Source of the DNA: Treponema sp. | Lineage (GTDB): Bacteria > Spirochaetota > Spirochaetia > Treponematales > Breznakiellaceae | Direction of reading: 5' to 3' | Assembly: GCA_031278025.1 (NCBI GenBank) | Contig: JAITLF010000267.1 | Location: 1-20,243, forward strand | DNA: 20,243 nucleotides | Shown: positions 1-10,682 of the stretch, piece by piece | Layout of the letters: each line of letters opens with the position of its first letter | Numbering within the stretch: the stretch's first letter is position 1 | Notes under the pieces: generated by a model | Database searches by the model: none | What the model saw: only the letters and a program-made list of their open reading frames with translations | Told to the model about the DNA's origin: nothing | Position numbers and translations under genes: made by a program

Positions 1-1
1 G

Positions 2-277
2 ATAACCATAAACGGCGCGGTGGAGCGTCCGGGGGTTTATCAACTGCTGTCAAATGAAAACTTGAAGGAGTTAATCACGAATTACGCCTGCGGGTTAACC
101 CCGCTGGCGGATAAAACCCGCATGGAACTGGTACGTTATGAGGGCGTATCGGCTTTTGGAGAAAAGATATTTTTGAGCGAGTCAAACATCAAAGAAAATT
201 TTGCCTTGCGCAATTACGACAGCATTACCATTCCTGATGCCAGCGAATGGTGGCCGGTAACGACACCGTGGGAATAA
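2..277 (+). CDS. SLBB-domain protein, C-terminal fragment (polysaccharide export type)
   Basis: Partial gene whose reading frame is already open at the left edge, so the true start lies outside the window. The visible 91 residues begin ITINGAVERPGVY and continue with a leucine-rich stretch, then YACGLTPLADKTRMELVRYEG. This is the pattern of an SLBB (soluble ligand-binding beta-grasp) domain, in which a beta strand with N-G-x-V-x-x-P-G is followed by a helix and then G-x-x-x-x-A-D. In known families such domains occur in outer-membrane or periplasmic polysaccharide export proteins and in some competence-type proteins. The fragment ends in a Trp/Pro-rich tail (EWWPVTTPWE) after a second strand-rich stretch. 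The GTG at position 20 is internal to the domain and should not be taken as the start. The domain call is fairly safe; the specific transport role is inferred. Confidence 0.7.
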   Translation: MTINGAVERPGVYQLLSNENLKELITNYACGLTPLADKTRMELVRYEGVSAFGEKIFLSESNIKENFALRNYDSITIPDASEWWPVTTPWE

Positions 278-343
278 CCGGTTGTTCCCAACCTTTGGAG
301 GCCTGGGTCCTGGCCCCCCGGATCTCTTAAAAACGCGCCCACT

Positions 344-356
344 CTGATGACATCAG
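344..356. promoter_or_regulatory. Short perfect inverted repeat upstream of the ABC ATPase pair
   Basis: CTGATG-A-CATCAG is a 6-bp perfect inverted repeat around a single central base, in the 121-bp gap before the ABC ATPase genes and about 43 bp before their GTG start. The size and symmetry would suit a dimeric repressor site, but no factor is indicated and chance occurrence is possible. I saw no convincing -35/-10 pair in this gap. Confidence 0.2.
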
Positions 357-398
357 GGCACATTGAACAGGACCGAGAAAAAGGGCTAGACTGAAGGG

Positions 399-1397
399 GT
401 GACGACGCCTTTATTGGAAGTACAGCATCTTTCCGTTGGGATAAAACGGGGCCGGGATTATCTCCTTGCGGTAAACGACGTCAGTTTTACCATGAACCGG
501 GGGGAAATCCTCGGCATAGTCGGGGAATCGGGATGCGGAAAAACCCTCACCGCCCTGGCCATCCCCGGTCTGCTGCCCGGTGGCGTGTCCATAACCCACG
601 GGGATATCGTGTTTGAAAACCGGAACCTTGCGGGCCTGAAAAAACGGGAACTTTACGGGATACGAGGAAACAGCCTCTCCATGATTTTTCAGGAGCCTAT
701 GACTTCCCTCAATCCATTAATCAAAATCGGGCGACAGATCGCCGAGCCGTTGGAACTTCACGGTTACACCGACAAAGCCCGTATACGCCGGGAAGTCCTG
801 GACATCATGGAAAAGGTAGGGCTTACCGGTGCGGAGCGGCTTGCCGGCGAGTATCCCCATCAGCTTTCAGGGGGTATGCGCCAGCGGGTGATGATAGCCC
901 TGGCCATGATCTGCAATCCCAGGTTGCTTATCGCCGACGAGCCTACCACTGCCCTGGATGTTACCATCCAGGGCCAACTCCTGAGACTGATGAAATGGTT
1001 CAACTGGAACCGGGGGACTTCCATCCTCTTTATCTCCCATGATCTTGCCCTGGTAAGCCGCCTCTGCGACCGGGCGCTGGTCATGTATGCGGGGAAACTC
1101 GTCGAGGAAGGGACGGTTCGGGACATTTTCCGCCGTCCCGCTCACGAATACCCTAAAGGTCTTATCGGGGCTATCCCGTCCAAAGACCGCAAGGGCAGCC
1201 CTCTGGTGAACATTCCCGGCAAGGTCCCCTCAATAGACGATGGAGTAAAACTACGCGGCTGCCCATTCGCCCCCCGCTGTTCCCGTAAAGGGATACGCTG
1301 TACCGCCGCCTTCCCGGACCGGTCGGACCTGGGCGGCGGCCACTATGTCTACTGTTTTCTTCCGTCCGGTAAAAAAGCGGAAACGAATGGAAGCTAG
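399..1397 (+). CDS. Oligopeptide/dipeptide ABC transporter ATP-binding protein (OppD/DppD family)
   Basis: 332-residue ATPase of a peptide (or nickel/oligosaccharide-like) ABC importer; it would bind the cytoplasmic face of a permease pair and power uptake. Visible motifs in order are Walker A GESGCGKT at 42-49, Q-loop Gln98 in FQEPMTSLNP, ABC signature LSGGM at 156-160, Walker B LLIADE at 176-181 and H-loop SHD with His214. The C-terminal extension holds Cys288, Cys294, Cys301 and Cys319 (GCPFAPRC and beyond), the cysteine-rich tail typical of the OppD/DppD/OppF class, which coordinates an iron-sulfur cluster in some members. The start is a GTG preceded by a GA-rich segment with only a weak ribosome site. 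It overlaps the following ATPase gene, so the two are co-translated. No permease or binding-protein gene is adjacent, so the substrate cannot be read from context. Confidence 0.9.
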   Translation: MTTPLLEVQHLSVGIKRGRDYLLAVNDVSFTMNRGEILGIVGESGCGKTLTALAIPGLLPGGVSITHGDIVFENRNLAGLKKRELYGIRGNSLSMIFQEPMTSLNPLIKIGRQIAEPLELHGYTDKARIRREVLDIMEKVGLTGAERLAGEYPHQLSGGMRQRVMIALAMICNPRLLIADEPTTALDVTIQGQLLRLMKWFNWNRGTSILFISHDLALVSRLCDRALVMYAGKLVEEGTVRDIFRRPAHEYPKGLIGAIPSKDRKGSPLVNIPGKVPSIDDGVKLRGCPFAPRCSRKGIRCTAAFPDRSDLGGGHYVYCFLPSGKKAETNGS

Positions 1398-2373
1398 CGG
1401 GAAACCCTTCGTCCTTATCCGGGATGTGTCCAATGTCTACGTGCCCCGCTTTTACGGCGTTCTGGGGAAAAAAACCGGAAAGTCCGTCCTTGATCACATC
1501 AACCTGGAAATTCAGGAAGGAGAACTCTTCGGCCTGGTGGGGGAATCGGGGTGCGGTAAGACCACCCTGGCCCGGGCCATGCTGGCTCTGATCGATTATG
1601 AAGGGGAAATCGTCATTGACGGGCTCAGGCAGGACCGCCGGCGCCGCCGGGAAATGGCCCGGAAGGTACAGGCCGTTTTTCAGGACCCCGCCGGTTCCCT
1701 CAACCCGGTAAAAACGATAGGTAGTATCCTGGAGGAGCCCCTGATCATACAGGGGGTTAAAGACCGGGAGGAACGGATATGGCGGGTAAACGGAATTCTC
1801 GCTCTGGTCGGCATTGACCCCGCCTATAGAACCCACAGGCCATCGGAACTGTCCGGCGGACAGCGGCAACGGATCTGTATAGGCTGCGCCCTCATGCTGG
1901 ACCCCAAGCTCATCATCGCCGACGAGGCAATCAGTTCCCTGGACGTATCTGTAGGCGCCCAGATACTCAACCTTTTCCAGGACCTGCACCAAAAGCTGGG
2001 CCTTTCCCTGTTTTTTATATCCCACAACCTGAACGTGGTGTATTATCTCTGCGACCGTATCGCAGTGATGTATCGCGGCCAAATCGTAGAACTCGGCGCC
2101 GCCGGGGATATCTACGCCGCCCCCGCCCACCCCTACACTCAAGCGCTGTTGGCGGCGGTCCCGGAACTGACCGGGGAGCAGTCGGCAGATCCCGGCGGCG
2201 TTTTCACCGCCCTCCCCGCGCCGGGAGCGCGCAACGCCTGCCGGTACGCCCACCTCTGCCCCCGCCGGGATAATAAATGCGGCGGTGAAGAACCAGGGGC
2301 CCTGGTCAATATCGCGCAAGAAGGAAAAAAGCCGCATTATGTGCGGTGCATCTTGGCGTTGGAGGGGCGTTAG
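1387..2373 (+). CDS. Oligopeptide/dipeptide ABC transporter ATP-binding protein (OppF/DppF family)
   Basis: Second ATPase of the peptide-type importer, expected to pair with the upstream ATPase as a heterodimer. From the ATG at 1387 the protein has 328 residues and overlaps the previous gene by 11 bp. An earlier in-frame ATG at 1345 would add 14 basic residues and deepen the overlap to 53 bp; I prefer 1387 because residues MEASGKPFVLIRDVSN start the usual first strand. Motifs are Walker A GESGCGKTT at 52-60, signature LSGGQRQR at 155-162, Walker B LIIADE at 175-180 with catalytic Glu180, and H-loop His213. Two small departures from the usual text are visible: the residue after the catalytic Glu is Ala rather than Pro (DEAISSLD), and the H-loop reads SHNL rather than SHDL. 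The C-terminal CRYAHLCPRRDNKC segment is the family cysteine tail. ATPase activity should be retained. Confidence 0.9.
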   Translation: MEASGKPFVLIRDVSNVYVPRFYGVLGKKTGKSVLDHINLEIQEGELFGLVGESGCGKTTLARAMLALIDYEGEIVIDGLRQDRRRRREMARKVQAVFQDPAGSLNPVKTIGSILEEPLIIQGVKDREERIWRVNGILALVGIDPAYRTHRPSELSGGQRQRICIGCALMLDPKLIIADEAISSLDVSVGAQILNLFQDLHQKLGLSLFFISHNLNVVYYLCDRIAVMYRGQIVELGAAGDIYAAPAHPYTQALLAAVPELTGEQSADPGGVFTALPAPGARNACRYAHLCPRRDNKCGGEEPGALVNIAQEGKKPHYVRCILALEGR

Positions 2374-2404
2374 GAGCCTATGGAGTTTGCATTGTGCCGT
2401 TACC

Positions 2405-2432
2405 AAAAAAGGGAGACCCCGCAGAGCCTCCC
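2405..2432 (-). terminator. Intrinsic terminator of the rpoB-rpoC transcript
   Basis: On the minus strand, 31 bp past the rpoC stop, GGGAGGCT and GGTCTCCC form an 8-bp stem (two G-T wobbles) around a 6-base loop, followed directly by six T residues. This is a textbook rho-independent terminator oriented to stop the rpoC transcript. The stem could also hinder the convergent ABC ATPase transcript, but on the plus strand there is no T run after it. Confidence 0.85.
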
Positions 2433-2463
2433 CTATTATCATGCCATTATGCCCTGTTTCCGT

Positions 2464-5400
2464 TTAATCATCCGAATCGACTTCCGTGTCTTCCACTCCC
2501 CCCGTTTCCGCAACGATGTCTTCTTTCACCGTTTCCATAGCCTTTTCAAGCCTACGTTGCTCCAGGATATCCTGCATCTGGAGGTCAAGGTCCTGCTGAT
2601 CCTCATCAAAAAGCTTGACGTCCCGGTAACGCTTCATGCCCGTACCCGCCGGAATGGGATGCCCGATGATGATGTTTTCTTTGAGGCCTCTCAGGTAGTC
2701 CGTCTCCCCCTTAATGGCCGCGTTGGTGAGTACCCGGGTAGTTTCCTGGAAGCTCGCCGCGGAAAGGAAGGAGTCGATGTTGAGCGACGCCTTGGTGATC
2801 CCCTGGAACAGAGGCCGGGCCACCGAAGGCTGGCCGCCTTCGGAGATGACGCGGTTGTTTTCCTCGTGGAATCGATATTTGTCCACCATCTGTCCATAGA
2901 TGAACTTAGTGTCCCCCACCGCCACGATCTCCACCTTCCGCATCATCTGGCGTATGATAACGCCGATGTGTTTGTCGTTGATGGACACCCCCTGAAGGCG
3001 GTATACCTGCTGAATTTCGTCCATCAGATAACGCTGAAGGGTGCTTTCACCCAGAATGTGCAGAATATCATGGGGATTGGTATTGCCAACGCAGAGCGGT
3101 TCCCCAGCTTCCACAATGTCCCCATCCCGGACCAAAAGCCGTTTGGTCATGGGGATAAGATGCTTGTATTCTTTACCAAAAGCGTCCTGAATAATCATCA
3201 GGCGCTTGCCCTTAACGATGCCCTTGAACAGCACGGTCCCCGCAACCTGGGCAAGGACTGCGGGACTCTTGGGCTTGCGGGCCTCAAAGAGCTCGCTGAC
3301 CCGGGGAAGACCCGATGTGATGTCCATGGCTTTGGCGGATTCCTTGAGGGTTTTGGCGATGGTCCTTCCGGCGTTGATCTGCTCTCCCTCGTCAACCTGA
3401 ATATACGCGCCGCCGGGCAGAAAGTAAAAGGCCAGTTCCGCCCCAGCTTCGTCCACGATGAAGATGCGAGGCTGCTTGCTTTCAAGCTGAAACTCGGTTA
3501 TCCGCTTTTCTGTGTTCCCCGTCTCCTCATCGGTCTCTTCTTTAAGGGTGGTCCCGGAAATGATGTCCTCGTATTTGACGATTCCCGATGCCTCGGCGAT
3601 GATGGGATCCGAGAAGGGGTCGAAGGTAGCGATAGTTTTTTCCGCCCCCACTACATCGCCCTTTTTCACCAGAAATTCCGAACCGTTCCGGATTTCGATC
3701 TTCTGGTCCTGGCCGATAAGGTAGAGGTTCCCGTTGAGTATCATGGCGTAGGCGATTTCCGAAGAAAGGATCTCCTGATCCTCCCGCCGGATGATAGGCT
3801 CCCCCCGGATGATCCGCTTGCCGTTCTCCACCAAAAGTTCATCTCCTTCTAGGATCGGATATTCCTTCATCACCTTGTTCACCACGGTATAGCCCTTACG
3901 GGTAAAAAGCCGACGGCTGTCAGGAAGTTCCACGTGGGCCCCGGATACTTCACGGATATAGACAGGGTACCTGAGAAAGATCCGGTTCTCCTCACTTACC
4001 TTGGTGGCCGCGCCGCCGATATGAAAGGTCCGCATGGTAAGCTGGGTTCCCGGCTGGCCTATGGACTGGGCGGCAATGGTCCCCACCGCCTCCCCTATGT
4101 CCACGGACCGGTTGGTGGCAAGGTTCCGGCCATAACAGCGGCGGCAGACTCCGTGTTTGGCTTCGCAGGTCAATACCGTCCGTATCCGGACGGTTTCAAC
4201 CCCGGCGGCCTCGATCTGGGCGGCAATGTCCTCGGTGATTTCCTCATTTACATCAATGATGAGTTCCCCGGTAATGGGATGCTTGACCCGTTCCAGGGTA
4301 TAGCGTCCCACGATACGGTCACTCAGAGGCTCCACGATGTCTTCACCGTCCTTAATGGCCGAATAGGAAATACCGTTGATGGTACCGCAGTCATCCTCAT
4401 TCACCACCACATCCTGGGCTATGTCCACAAGACGCCGGGTCAGATACCCGGCTTCGGCGGTTTTAAGGGCCGTATCCGCAAGCCCTTTCCGGGCACCGTT
4501 GGTGGAGATGAAGAATTCGATGACCGAAAGCCCTTCTTTGAAGTTGGATCGTATAGGAAGCTCAATGATGTCCCCTGAAGGCTTGGCCATAAGACCCCGC
4601 ATCCCTGCAAGCTGGCGGATTTGGTTACGGCTTCCCCGGGCACCTGAGTTGGCCATCATGTAGACCGAATTGAACCCGTCCCGGTCGGCTTCCAGGGTCT
4701 TCATCATGATACTAGACAAGTCTTCGTTTGTCTTGGACCAGACTTCCACGACCCGATTGTATCGCTCCTCCGGGGTGATGACCCCCAGATGCCATTGTTT
4801 CTGGATGGATTCCACTTCCTTATTTGCCCGCTCGATCATTTCGGGCTTTTCCTTCGGAACTACGATGTCATCCACGCCGATGGTAGCGCCGAAAATCGTC
4901 GCATACTTGTACCCGGTAGCTTTGATGGCGTCCAGCATCTTCACCGTAGTCCAGGACCCTTTCTCGCTAAAGATGTTTTCGATGAGGCCCCGCAGTTCTT
5001 TATCTTTGAGTTCATAATTGATAAAGGGAATTTCCGGTGGCATCTCTTCGTTGAAGACCAGCCTTCCGGCGGTAGTCTCGATAATCTCATCGGAACCAAT
5101 GGGGAATTCCGTGCCCGCCTTTTCCCAAACCGGCAACTTTGGAGACGTTACCTTGATCAGAGCCTCCCAGTCCAGGGATCCGGACTCCACCGCCATAAGG
5201 ATTTCATCCAGCGAGGTATAACGCCTGCACTGCCCGTTAGGTCCCAAGGACCCTTTGGCATTGGGCTTGATCCGGGTCAGGAAGTTGATCCCCAAAACCA
5301 TATCCTGAGAAGGGAACACGATGGTCTTACCGTTCGCCGGATTAAGGAGGTTCCGAGCGGAGAGCATTAAGGTCCAACATTCCATCTGCGCCGCCTGGGT

Positions 5401-6783
5401 CAGGGGCACATGAACCGCCATCTGGTCGCCGTCAAAGTCCGCATTGAAGGCATGACAGACCAAGGGATGCAGCTTGATGGCCTTCCCTTCCACCAGGACC
5501 GGCTCAAAAGCCTGAATACCCAGCCGGTGTAAGGTAGGCGCCCGATTCAGAAGGATAGGATGTTCCTTAGCTACTTCATCCAGAAGGGCGAAGACCTCGG
5601 GAGTCTCCGCCTCCACCAGCATCTTGGCTTTCTTGATGTTATAGACCACGTCCTTATCGACCAGCTTCTTCATGATGAAGGGCTTGAACAACTCCAGGGC
5701 CATCTTGGTCGGAAGCCCGCACTGCCACATCTTAAGGTCAGGACCCACGGTGATGACGGACCTGCCGGAATAGTCAACTCGCTTCCCCAACAGGTTCTGC
5801 CGGAACCGGCCCTGTTTCCCCTTGAGCATGTCGGAAATGGATTTAAGCGGACGGCTGGAAGCGCCCTTGACCACCCGCTTCTTCTTGGAGTTGTCGAAAA
5901 GGGCATCTACCGCTTCCTGAAGCATACGCTTCTCGTTGCGGATGATGATGTCCGGCGCATTTAAAACCTGGAGCCGTTTCAGCCGGTTATTCCGGTTGAT
6001 CACCCGGCGATACAGATCATTAAGGTCGCTCGTGGCGAATCGGCCACCGTCAAGCTGCACCATGGGGCGAAGCTCCGGCGGAATAACCGGTACCACGTCC
6101 AGGATCATCCACTCAGGCTTATTTTGGGAGTTGCGGAAATTTTCCACAATTTCGATGCGTTTAAGAAGCCGCTTATCGCTTTTGGCCCCCTTCTCTATCA
6201 TCTTGGCCCGGAGTTCCGTAGCCATCTGATCCAGATTGAGATTCTCCAGTAGGGTACGAACTGCCTCGGCTCCCATCCCTGCGGAAAAGCCTCCGCCGTA
6301 ACGTTCCTGGGCTTCATAATACTCCTCCTCGGTAAGGAGATCCATCTTTTTCAGGTCCGTATCCCCGCTGTCAATGACCACATACTTCTCGTAGTAGAGT
6401 ACCGAACGAAGAGCCTGCATAGGCAGGTTCAAAAGAAGCCCCATACGACTAGGAATCGACCGGTAGTACCAGATATGGGAAACTGGAGCGGCCAGCTCAA
6501 TGTGTCCCATCCGTTCCCGGCGGACCTTGAAGTGGGTTACCTCTACCCCGCAACGATCACAGATGACCCCCTTATACCGTATGGATTTGAATTTACCACA
6601 GTAACATTCCCATTCCTTCGTCGTCCCAAAGATTCGCTCGCAGAAAAGGCCATCTTTTTCGGGCCTGAGAGTCCGGTAATTGATGGTTTCTGGCTTTTTC
6701 ACTTCTCCATACGACCAAGCCCGAATCATCCCTGGGGAAGCCAGTTGAATCATAATCGAATCAAAATCTTGAATGTCCCGCAT
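2464..6783 (-). CDS. rpoC: DNA-directed RNA polymerase subunit beta'
   Basis: 1439-residue largest subunit of RNA polymerase; with RpoB it forms the active centre in the cytoplasm. The N-terminal zinc site is Cys60, Cys62, Cys75 and Cys78. The catalytic magnesium loop NADFDGD gives Asp449, Asp451 and Asp453. The rudder/lid region precedes [16 protein letters not shown], and the second zinc site is seen as DDCGTING plus [11 protein letters not shown]. The bridge/trigger-loop region [24 protein letters not shown] is followed by a normal jaw and C-terminus. Length is close to the usual spirochete and E. coli size. The start has a good ribosome site (AAGAGG) and lies 10 bp after the rpoB stop, so the two are co-translated. 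The acidic C-terminal tail ([10 protein letters not shown]) is unremarkable. A strong terminator follows, so no further gene is transcribed with it. Confidence 0.99.
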   Translation of the reverse strand: MRDIQDFDSIMIQLASPGMIRAWSYGEVKKPETINYRTLRPEKDGLFCERIFGTTKEWECYCGKFKSIRYKGVICDRCGVEVTHFKVRRERMGHIELAAPVSHIWYYRSIPSRMGLLLNLPMQALRSVLYYEKYVVIDSGDTDLKKMDLLTEEEYYEAQERYGGGFSAGMGAEAVRTLLENLNLDQMATELRAKMIEKGAKSDKRLLKRIEIVENFRNSQNKPEWMILDVVPVIPPELRPMVQLDGGRFATSDLNDLYRRVINRNNRLKRLQVLNAPDIIIRNEKRMLQEAVDALFDNSKKKRVVKGASSRPLKSISDMLKGKQGRFRQNLLGKRVDYSGRSVITVGPDLKMWQCGLPTKMALELFKPFIMKKLVDKDVVYNIKKAKMLVEAETPEVFALLDEVAKEHPILLNRAPTLHRLGIQAFEPVLVEGKAIKLHPLVCHAFNADFDGDQMAVHVPLTQAAQMECWTLMLSARNLLNPANGKTIVFPSQDMVLGINFLTRIKPNAKGSLGPNGQCRRYTSLDEILMAVESGSLDWEALIKVTSPKLPVWEKAGTEFPIGSDEIIETTAGRLVFNEEMPPEIPFINYELKDKELRGLIENIFSEKGSWTTVKMLDAIKATGYKYATIFGATIGVDDIVVPKEKPEMIERANKEVESIQKQWHLGVITPEERYNRVVEVWSKTNEDLSSIMMKTLEADRDGFNSVYMMANSGARGSRNQIRQLAGMRGLMAKPSGDIIELPIRSNFKEGLSVIEFFISTNGARKGLADTALKTAEAGYLTRRLVDIAQDVVVNEDDCGTINGISYSAIKDGEDIVEPLSDRIVGRYTLERVKHPITGELIIDVNEEITEDIAAQIEAAGVETVRIRTVLTCEAKHGVCRRCYGRNLATNRSVDIGEAVGTIAAQSIGQPGTQLTMRTFHIGGAATKVSEENRIFLRYPVYIREVSGAHVELPDSRRLFTRKGYTVVNKVMKEYPILEGDELLVENGKRIIRGEPIIRREDQEILSSEIAYAMILNGNLYLIGQDQKIEIRNGSEFLVKKGDVVGAEKTIATFDPFSDPIIAEASGIVKYEDIISGTTLKEETDEETGNTEKRITEFQLESKQPRIFIVDEAGAELAFYFLPGGAYIQVDEGEQINAGRTIAKTLKESAKAMDITSGLPRVSELFEARKPKSPAVLAQVAGTVLFKGIVKGKRLMIIQDAFGKEYKHLIPMTKRLLVRDGDIVEAGEPLCVGNTNPHDILHILGESTLQRYLMDEIQQVYRLQGVSINDKHIGVIIRQMMRKVEIVAVGDTKFIYGQMVDKYRFHEENNRVISEGGQPSVARPLFQGITKASLNIDSFLSAASFQETTRVLTNAAIKGETDYLRGLKENIIIGHPIPAGTGMKRYRDVKLFDEDQQDLDLQMQDILEQRRLEKAMETVKEDIVAETGGVEDTEVDSDD

Positions 6784-6793
6784 TTTATACCTC

Positions 6794-9700
6794 TTAGAAA
6801 TTAGAACCTGATAGTTTTTTAATCAGTTCCTCGTCCCGCTCGGTGAGGGGGATCTGTTTTCCCTTGACGTCATAGATGGTCATATCCAGCGCCAAGCCCC
6901 GCAATTCCTGAACCAAAACGTTAAAGGATTCGGGTATACCCGCCGCGGTGGAAGGTTCGCCCTTTATGATAGCTTCGTAAATCTTAGACCGCCCCGTCAT
7001 ATCATCGGATTTGATGGTCAGAAGTTCCTGAAGGGTATTAGCCGCGCCGTAGGCTTCCAGGGCCCATACCTCCATTTCTCCAAGACGCTGCCCGCCAAAC
7101 TGGGCCTTACCGCCCAAAGGTTGCTGAGTTACCAGAGAGTATGGGCCAGTGGATCGGGCGTGCATCTTATCGTCTACCAGGTGGTGGAGTTTGAGGAAGT
7201 AAATGATCCCGCAGAAAATAGGATTCACAAAAGCCTCCCCAGTCCGTCCGTCTCTCAGCGTGGTCTTGGAAGTTATCGGCAACCCCGCCTCTTTGAGCTT
7301 TTCCTCGATCTGAGCGGCAGAGGGCGACTGAAACACCGGGGCGGAGAACCACTCGTCCAGGGTACTGGCCGCCCAGCCGAGTTCCGTTTCCAGGAGCTGG
7401 CCTATGTTCATACGGGAAGGAACCCCCAAAGGAGTAAGGCAAAGATCCAAGGGCGTACCATCCTCCATGTAGGGCATATCCTCCTCAGGGAGAATCCGGG
7501 CCACAACGCCCTTGTTGCCGTGACGGCCCGCCATTTTGTCCCCCTCCCGGAGTTTTCGCTTTGTGGCGATAAGCACCTTGACCACTTCGTCCACCCCGGG
7601 GTTAAGGTCGTCGCCCTCGGTACGTTTAAGGCGCTGTATGTCGATGATCGTCCCGTCAATACCGTGCTGGACTCGTAGGGAAGTATCCCGGACTTCCTTG
7701 GCTTTTTCGCCGAAAATTGAGTTGAGCAACTTAAATTCCGGCGTGGTTTCGGTTTCACTCTTGGGCGTTACCTTTCCTACCAGAATATCCCCAGAACGGA
7801 CTTTGGCACCCACCCGGATGATGCCTTCGGCATCCAAGTTATCCAAGCTCTTTTCAGACGTATTGGGGATGTCCCGGGTTATCTTTTCCGGTCCCAGCTT
7901 AGTCTCCCGAACCTCGGTGATGAACTCTTTAATATGAATGGACGTGAACATATCATCCTTGACCACCTGCTGGGAGATCAGGATCGAATCTTCGTAGTTG
8001 TACCCGTTCCAGGGCATAAATCCCACCAGGACATTCCGCCCCAGGGCCAGTTCCCCATTGCGGGTAGCCGGCCCATCGGCAATGATCTGCCCCGCCACTA
8101 CGGTTTCCCCCATCTTCACGATAGGCCGCTGGTTGTAGCAGGTATCCTGATTAGTCCGCTGATATTTGATCAACCGGTACTCGTCAACCCCCCCGGCGCT
8201 GGTTTCGGCGATACGCCCAATATCCGTTTGATCCGGCTGTATGGTGATGGCCTGAGACGTAACCTGCACTACCGTCCCTGACCGCCGGGCCTTGATCAGC
8301 ACTCCCGAATCATAGGCGCACTTCCCTTCCATACCGGTCCCCACCCGGGGTTCCTCCGGGAAGATGAGGGGCACGGCCTGGCGCTGCATATTGGAGCCCA
8401 TCAGAGCCCGGTTCGCGTCGTCATGCTCCAGGAAGGGGATAAGGGAGGCAGACACCGAAATGAGCTGCTTGGGGGACACGTCCATATACTGAATGTCCTC
8501 AGGACTCCGGGTCGTGTAATCTCCCTGGCGACGGCATGAAACTTGCTCGTCCGCGAAAAACCCTTCGGTGTTCAGCCGCGCCGAAGCCTGGGCGATATAG
8601 TAGCGGTCTTCGTCCATGGCGGAGAGGTATTCAATGTCCTGGGTAACAATCCCCTTAACCACCTTACGGTAGGGAGTTTCCAGAAACCCAAAGTCATTTA
8701 CCCTGGTGTAGTTCGCCAAAGAAACGATAAGACCGATATTCGGACCTTCCGGAGTCTCAATAGGACACATACGACCGTAGTGCGTGTAATGAACATCCCG
8801 AACCTGGAATCCCGCCCGTTCCCGAGAAAGACCGCCGGGCCCCAAGGCGTTGAGCCGGCGTTTGTGGGTCAGTTCTGCCAGGGGATTAACCTGGTCCATG
8901 AATTGGGAAAGCTGGCTGGAACCGAAGAATTCCTTAATGGCGGCAACCACGGGCTTGATGGAGATCAGGTCCTGGGGCTTGATGGTGTCCGTTTCCTTGA
9001 GACTCATGCGCTCTTTGGCGATCCGCTCCATACGGCTAAAGGCGGTCTTCATCTGATTGGCCATAAGCTCGCCCACGGAACGTACCCGCCGGTTCCCCAG
9101 ATGGTCTATATCGTCACTGCATCCGTCCCCCACATAAACCTTAATCAGGAACTTCATCGTGGCGATGATGTCCTGCCGAGTCAACGTGAATCCATCCAAG
9201 GGAGGCTGAAAATCGAATTTCTTGTTGAGCTTATACCGACCCACCTTACCCAAGTCGTAGCGCCGGCTGGTGAAGAACATCCCCAACAGCTCTTTTTCCG
9301 CAGCCTCCACCGTGATGGATTCTCCGGGCATGAGTACCGAATACACCGCAGACAGAGCGTCTTCCTTGGAAGGCTCGTCCCGGCTGTCGTCTTCCTTGAC
9401 AAATTTGATCTCTTCCCGTTCAAAGCAGTTGAGAAACATGGTAGAATTGAGCGATCCTTCGGCCTCAAAGTCAATGACTTCCACCGCAGAGATGCCGTTA
9501 ACCAGGAGTTCGTCCACGTTATGAGGATGCAGTTTTTCCCCTGCCCGGTAGAGTTTCTTCCGCCCGGCGGCGTCTTCCGTGCCCCTTCCTTCAGAATTAT
9601 CCGCAATCCAAACCGCAGTAGCCAGTATCTTCCCGGAAAATTTTTCCTTGGTCTCCCGATCGTCCCTCACCTCCAGGATTTCGGTCTTGTAGAAGGCCCT

Positions 9701-10345
9701 AATGATGTCCTCCCTGGAGGTATACCCCAAAGCCCGGAGGAAGATAGTCCCCAGGATACGCTTCTTGCGGTCTATCTTGGCATAGACGAGTTCCCGTTTC
9801 TGGTCTATTTCAAACTCCAACCAGGACCCTCGGTAGGGAATGATCCTGGAAGAGAAAATTCCCTTTTCATGGCTGAAAATGACGCCCGGAGATCGGTGAA
9901 TCTGAGAAACCACCACCCGTTCAGCACCGTTAATGATGAAGGTCCCCCGTTCACTCATGATGGGAATATCCCCCATATAAATGTCCTTCTGGCGGATCTC
10001 GCCGGTCTGTTGGAAGATCAGGTTGATCCGGGCCTTCAGAGGCATCGTGTAGGTCAGCCCTTTTTGTTTGCAATCATGCTCGAAAAATTTGATATTGTCT
10101 TCATCCAAAATATAGTATTCATATTCTAAAACCATATCGCCGTTAGGACTCTCAATGGGAAAAGTGTTGCGAAACACCTCCTCCAAGCCCTGTAACTCCG
10201 GGGGTTCTTTATTCCGTAGTCTTTCCAGTTGAAGGAAACGTTCGTAGGAACGGAGTTGTATATCAATAAGATCAGGCAAGTCCATAACATCCTGAATATC
10301 CTTCCCGATACAAGTTCTTTTTGCGTTAGTTATTTGTTTTACCAT
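6794..10345 (-). CDS. rpoB: DNA-directed RNA polymerase subunit beta
   Basis: 1183-residue beta subunit of RNA polymerase, shorter than the E. coli protein because it lacks the large lineage-specific insertions of proteobacteria. Rifampicin cluster I reads [18 protein letters not shown] followed by [13 protein letters not shown] at about residues 475-505. Relative to E. coli, Asn518 is Val486 and Ser531 is Asn499 (codon AAC at 8851-8849). The Asn at 531 is the change associated with intrinsic rifampicin resistance in Borrelia and Treponema. Downstream, [29 protein letters not shown] and the C-terminal [23 protein letters not shown] block are all conserved. The start ATG at 10345 has GGGAG six bases upstream. 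A 337-bp spacer separates it from rplL, and rpoC follows after 10 bp. Confidence 0.99.
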   Translation of the reverse strand: MVKQITNAKRTCIGKDIQDVMDLPDLIDIQLRSYERFLQLERLRNKEPPELQGLEEVFRNTFPIESPNGDMVLEYEYYILDEDNIKFFEHDCKQKGLTYTMPLKARINLIFQQTGEIRQKDIYMGDIPIMSERGTFIINGAERVVVSQIHRSPGVIFSHEKGIFSSRIIPYRGSWLEFEIDQKRELVYAKIDRKKRILGTIFLRALGYTSREDIIRAFYKTEILEVRDDRETKEKFSGKILATAVWIADNSEGRGTEDAAGRKKLYRAGEKLHPHNVDELLVNGISAVEVIDFEAEGSLNSTMFLNCFEREEIKFVKEDDSRDEPSKEDALSAVYSVLMPGESITVEAAEKELLGMFFTSRRYDLGKVGRYKLNKKFDFQPPLDGFTLTRQDIIATMKFLIKVYVGDGCSDDIDHLGNRRVRSVGELMANQMKTAFSRMERIAKERMSLKETDTIKPQDLISIKPVVAAIKEFFGSSQLSQFMDQVNPLAELTHKRRLNALGPGGLSRERAGFQVRDVHYTHYGRMCPIETPEGPNIGLIVSLANYTRVNDFGFLETPYRKVVKGIVTQDIEYLSAMDEDRYYIAQASARLNTEGFFADEQVSCRRQGDYTTRSPEDIQYMDVSPKQLISVSASLIPFLEHDDANRALMGSNMQRQAVPLIFPEEPRVGTGMEGKCAYDSGVLIKARRSGTVVQVTSQAITIQPDQTDIGRIAETSAGGVDEYRLIKYQRTNQDTCYNQRPIVKMGETVVAGQIIADGPATRNGELALGRNVLVGFMPWNGYNYEDSILISQQVVKDDMFTSIHIKEFITEVRETKLGPEKITRDIPNTSEKSLDNLDAEGIIRVGAKVRSGDILVGKVTPKSETETTPEFKLLNSIFGEKAKEVRDTSLRVQHGIDGTIIDIQRLKRTEGDDLNPGVDEVVKVLIATKRKLREGDKMAGRHGNKGVVARILPEEDMPYMEDGTPLDLCLTPLGVPSRMNIGQLLETELGWAASTLDEWFSAPVFQSPSAAQIEEKLKEAGLPITSKTTLRDGRTGEAFVNPIFCGIIYFLKLHHLVDDKMHARSTGPYSLVTQQPLGGKAQFGGQRLGEMEVWALEAYGAANTLQELLTIKSDDMTGRSKIYEAIIKGEPSTAAGIPESFNVLVQELRGLALDMTIYDVKGKQIPLTERDEELIKKLSGSNF

Positions 10346-10682
10346 GTATTACTCCCTGCTATTGGCTCCCGATCTAACCGAGTGGACAAAATTTTAAATT
10401 GCGAGGTGGAGGCTTTCCGACAACAGTCCAAAACCGCCGCTATTCGTGTCCCCAAGGAAACACTCCATAAAATTTGCAACAGCCCCGACCAAAGCCGGAA
10501 GCTGTAGAAACAGACAGAAAAAACCTTAAACCATTTTCCGCTAGTCTTTTACAGAGAAACCAAACTGTCTTTCGCACCCACGGGAACCAGCGGCATTGAG
10601 GAACTTTTTGCTCAGGACATAATCTCAGACACTCTTCCGTGCAAAAATCCTGGTTAACCGATTCCCCTGGGCCGCAACTGCT
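10346..10682 (-). other. rplL-rpoB spacer without a gene
   Basis: 337 bp between the rplL stop and the rpoB start. I find no convincing coding frame on either strand; a plus-strand open frame here runs antisense into rpoB and has no family resemblance. The spacer holds one compound hairpin (10479-10505), then a purine-rich stretch and the rpoB ribosome site. A spacer here is common in bacteria because rpoBC expression is tuned relative to the ribosomal genes by attenuation, RNA processing or an internal promoter. I could not identify a convincing -35/-10 pair. Confidence 0.6.
10479..10505 (-). promoter_or_regulatory. Compound hairpin in the rplL-rpoB spacer (candidate attenuator or processing site)
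   Basis: Read on the minus strand, ACAGC pairs with GCTGT. Inside it CCGGC pairs with GTCGG (one G-T) around a TTTG loop, leaving a small asymmetric bulge of two bases on one side and one on the other. About 5 bases further is an AAATTTTAT stretch rather than a clean T run, so it is at best a weak terminator or attenuator and may instead be an RNase processing site. It sits about 134 bp before the rpoB start. Confidence 0.35.

Noticed and set aside
1171..2442. 423-residue minus-strand open frame
   Set aside because: Antisense to the two ABC ATPase genes, which have complete motifs.
2380..3852. 490-residue plus-strand open frame
   Set aside because: Antisense shadow of rpoC crossing the terminator; no recognisable domain.
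8543..10129. 528-residue plus-strand open frame
   Set aside because: Antisense shadow of rpoB, whose own frame is fully conserved.
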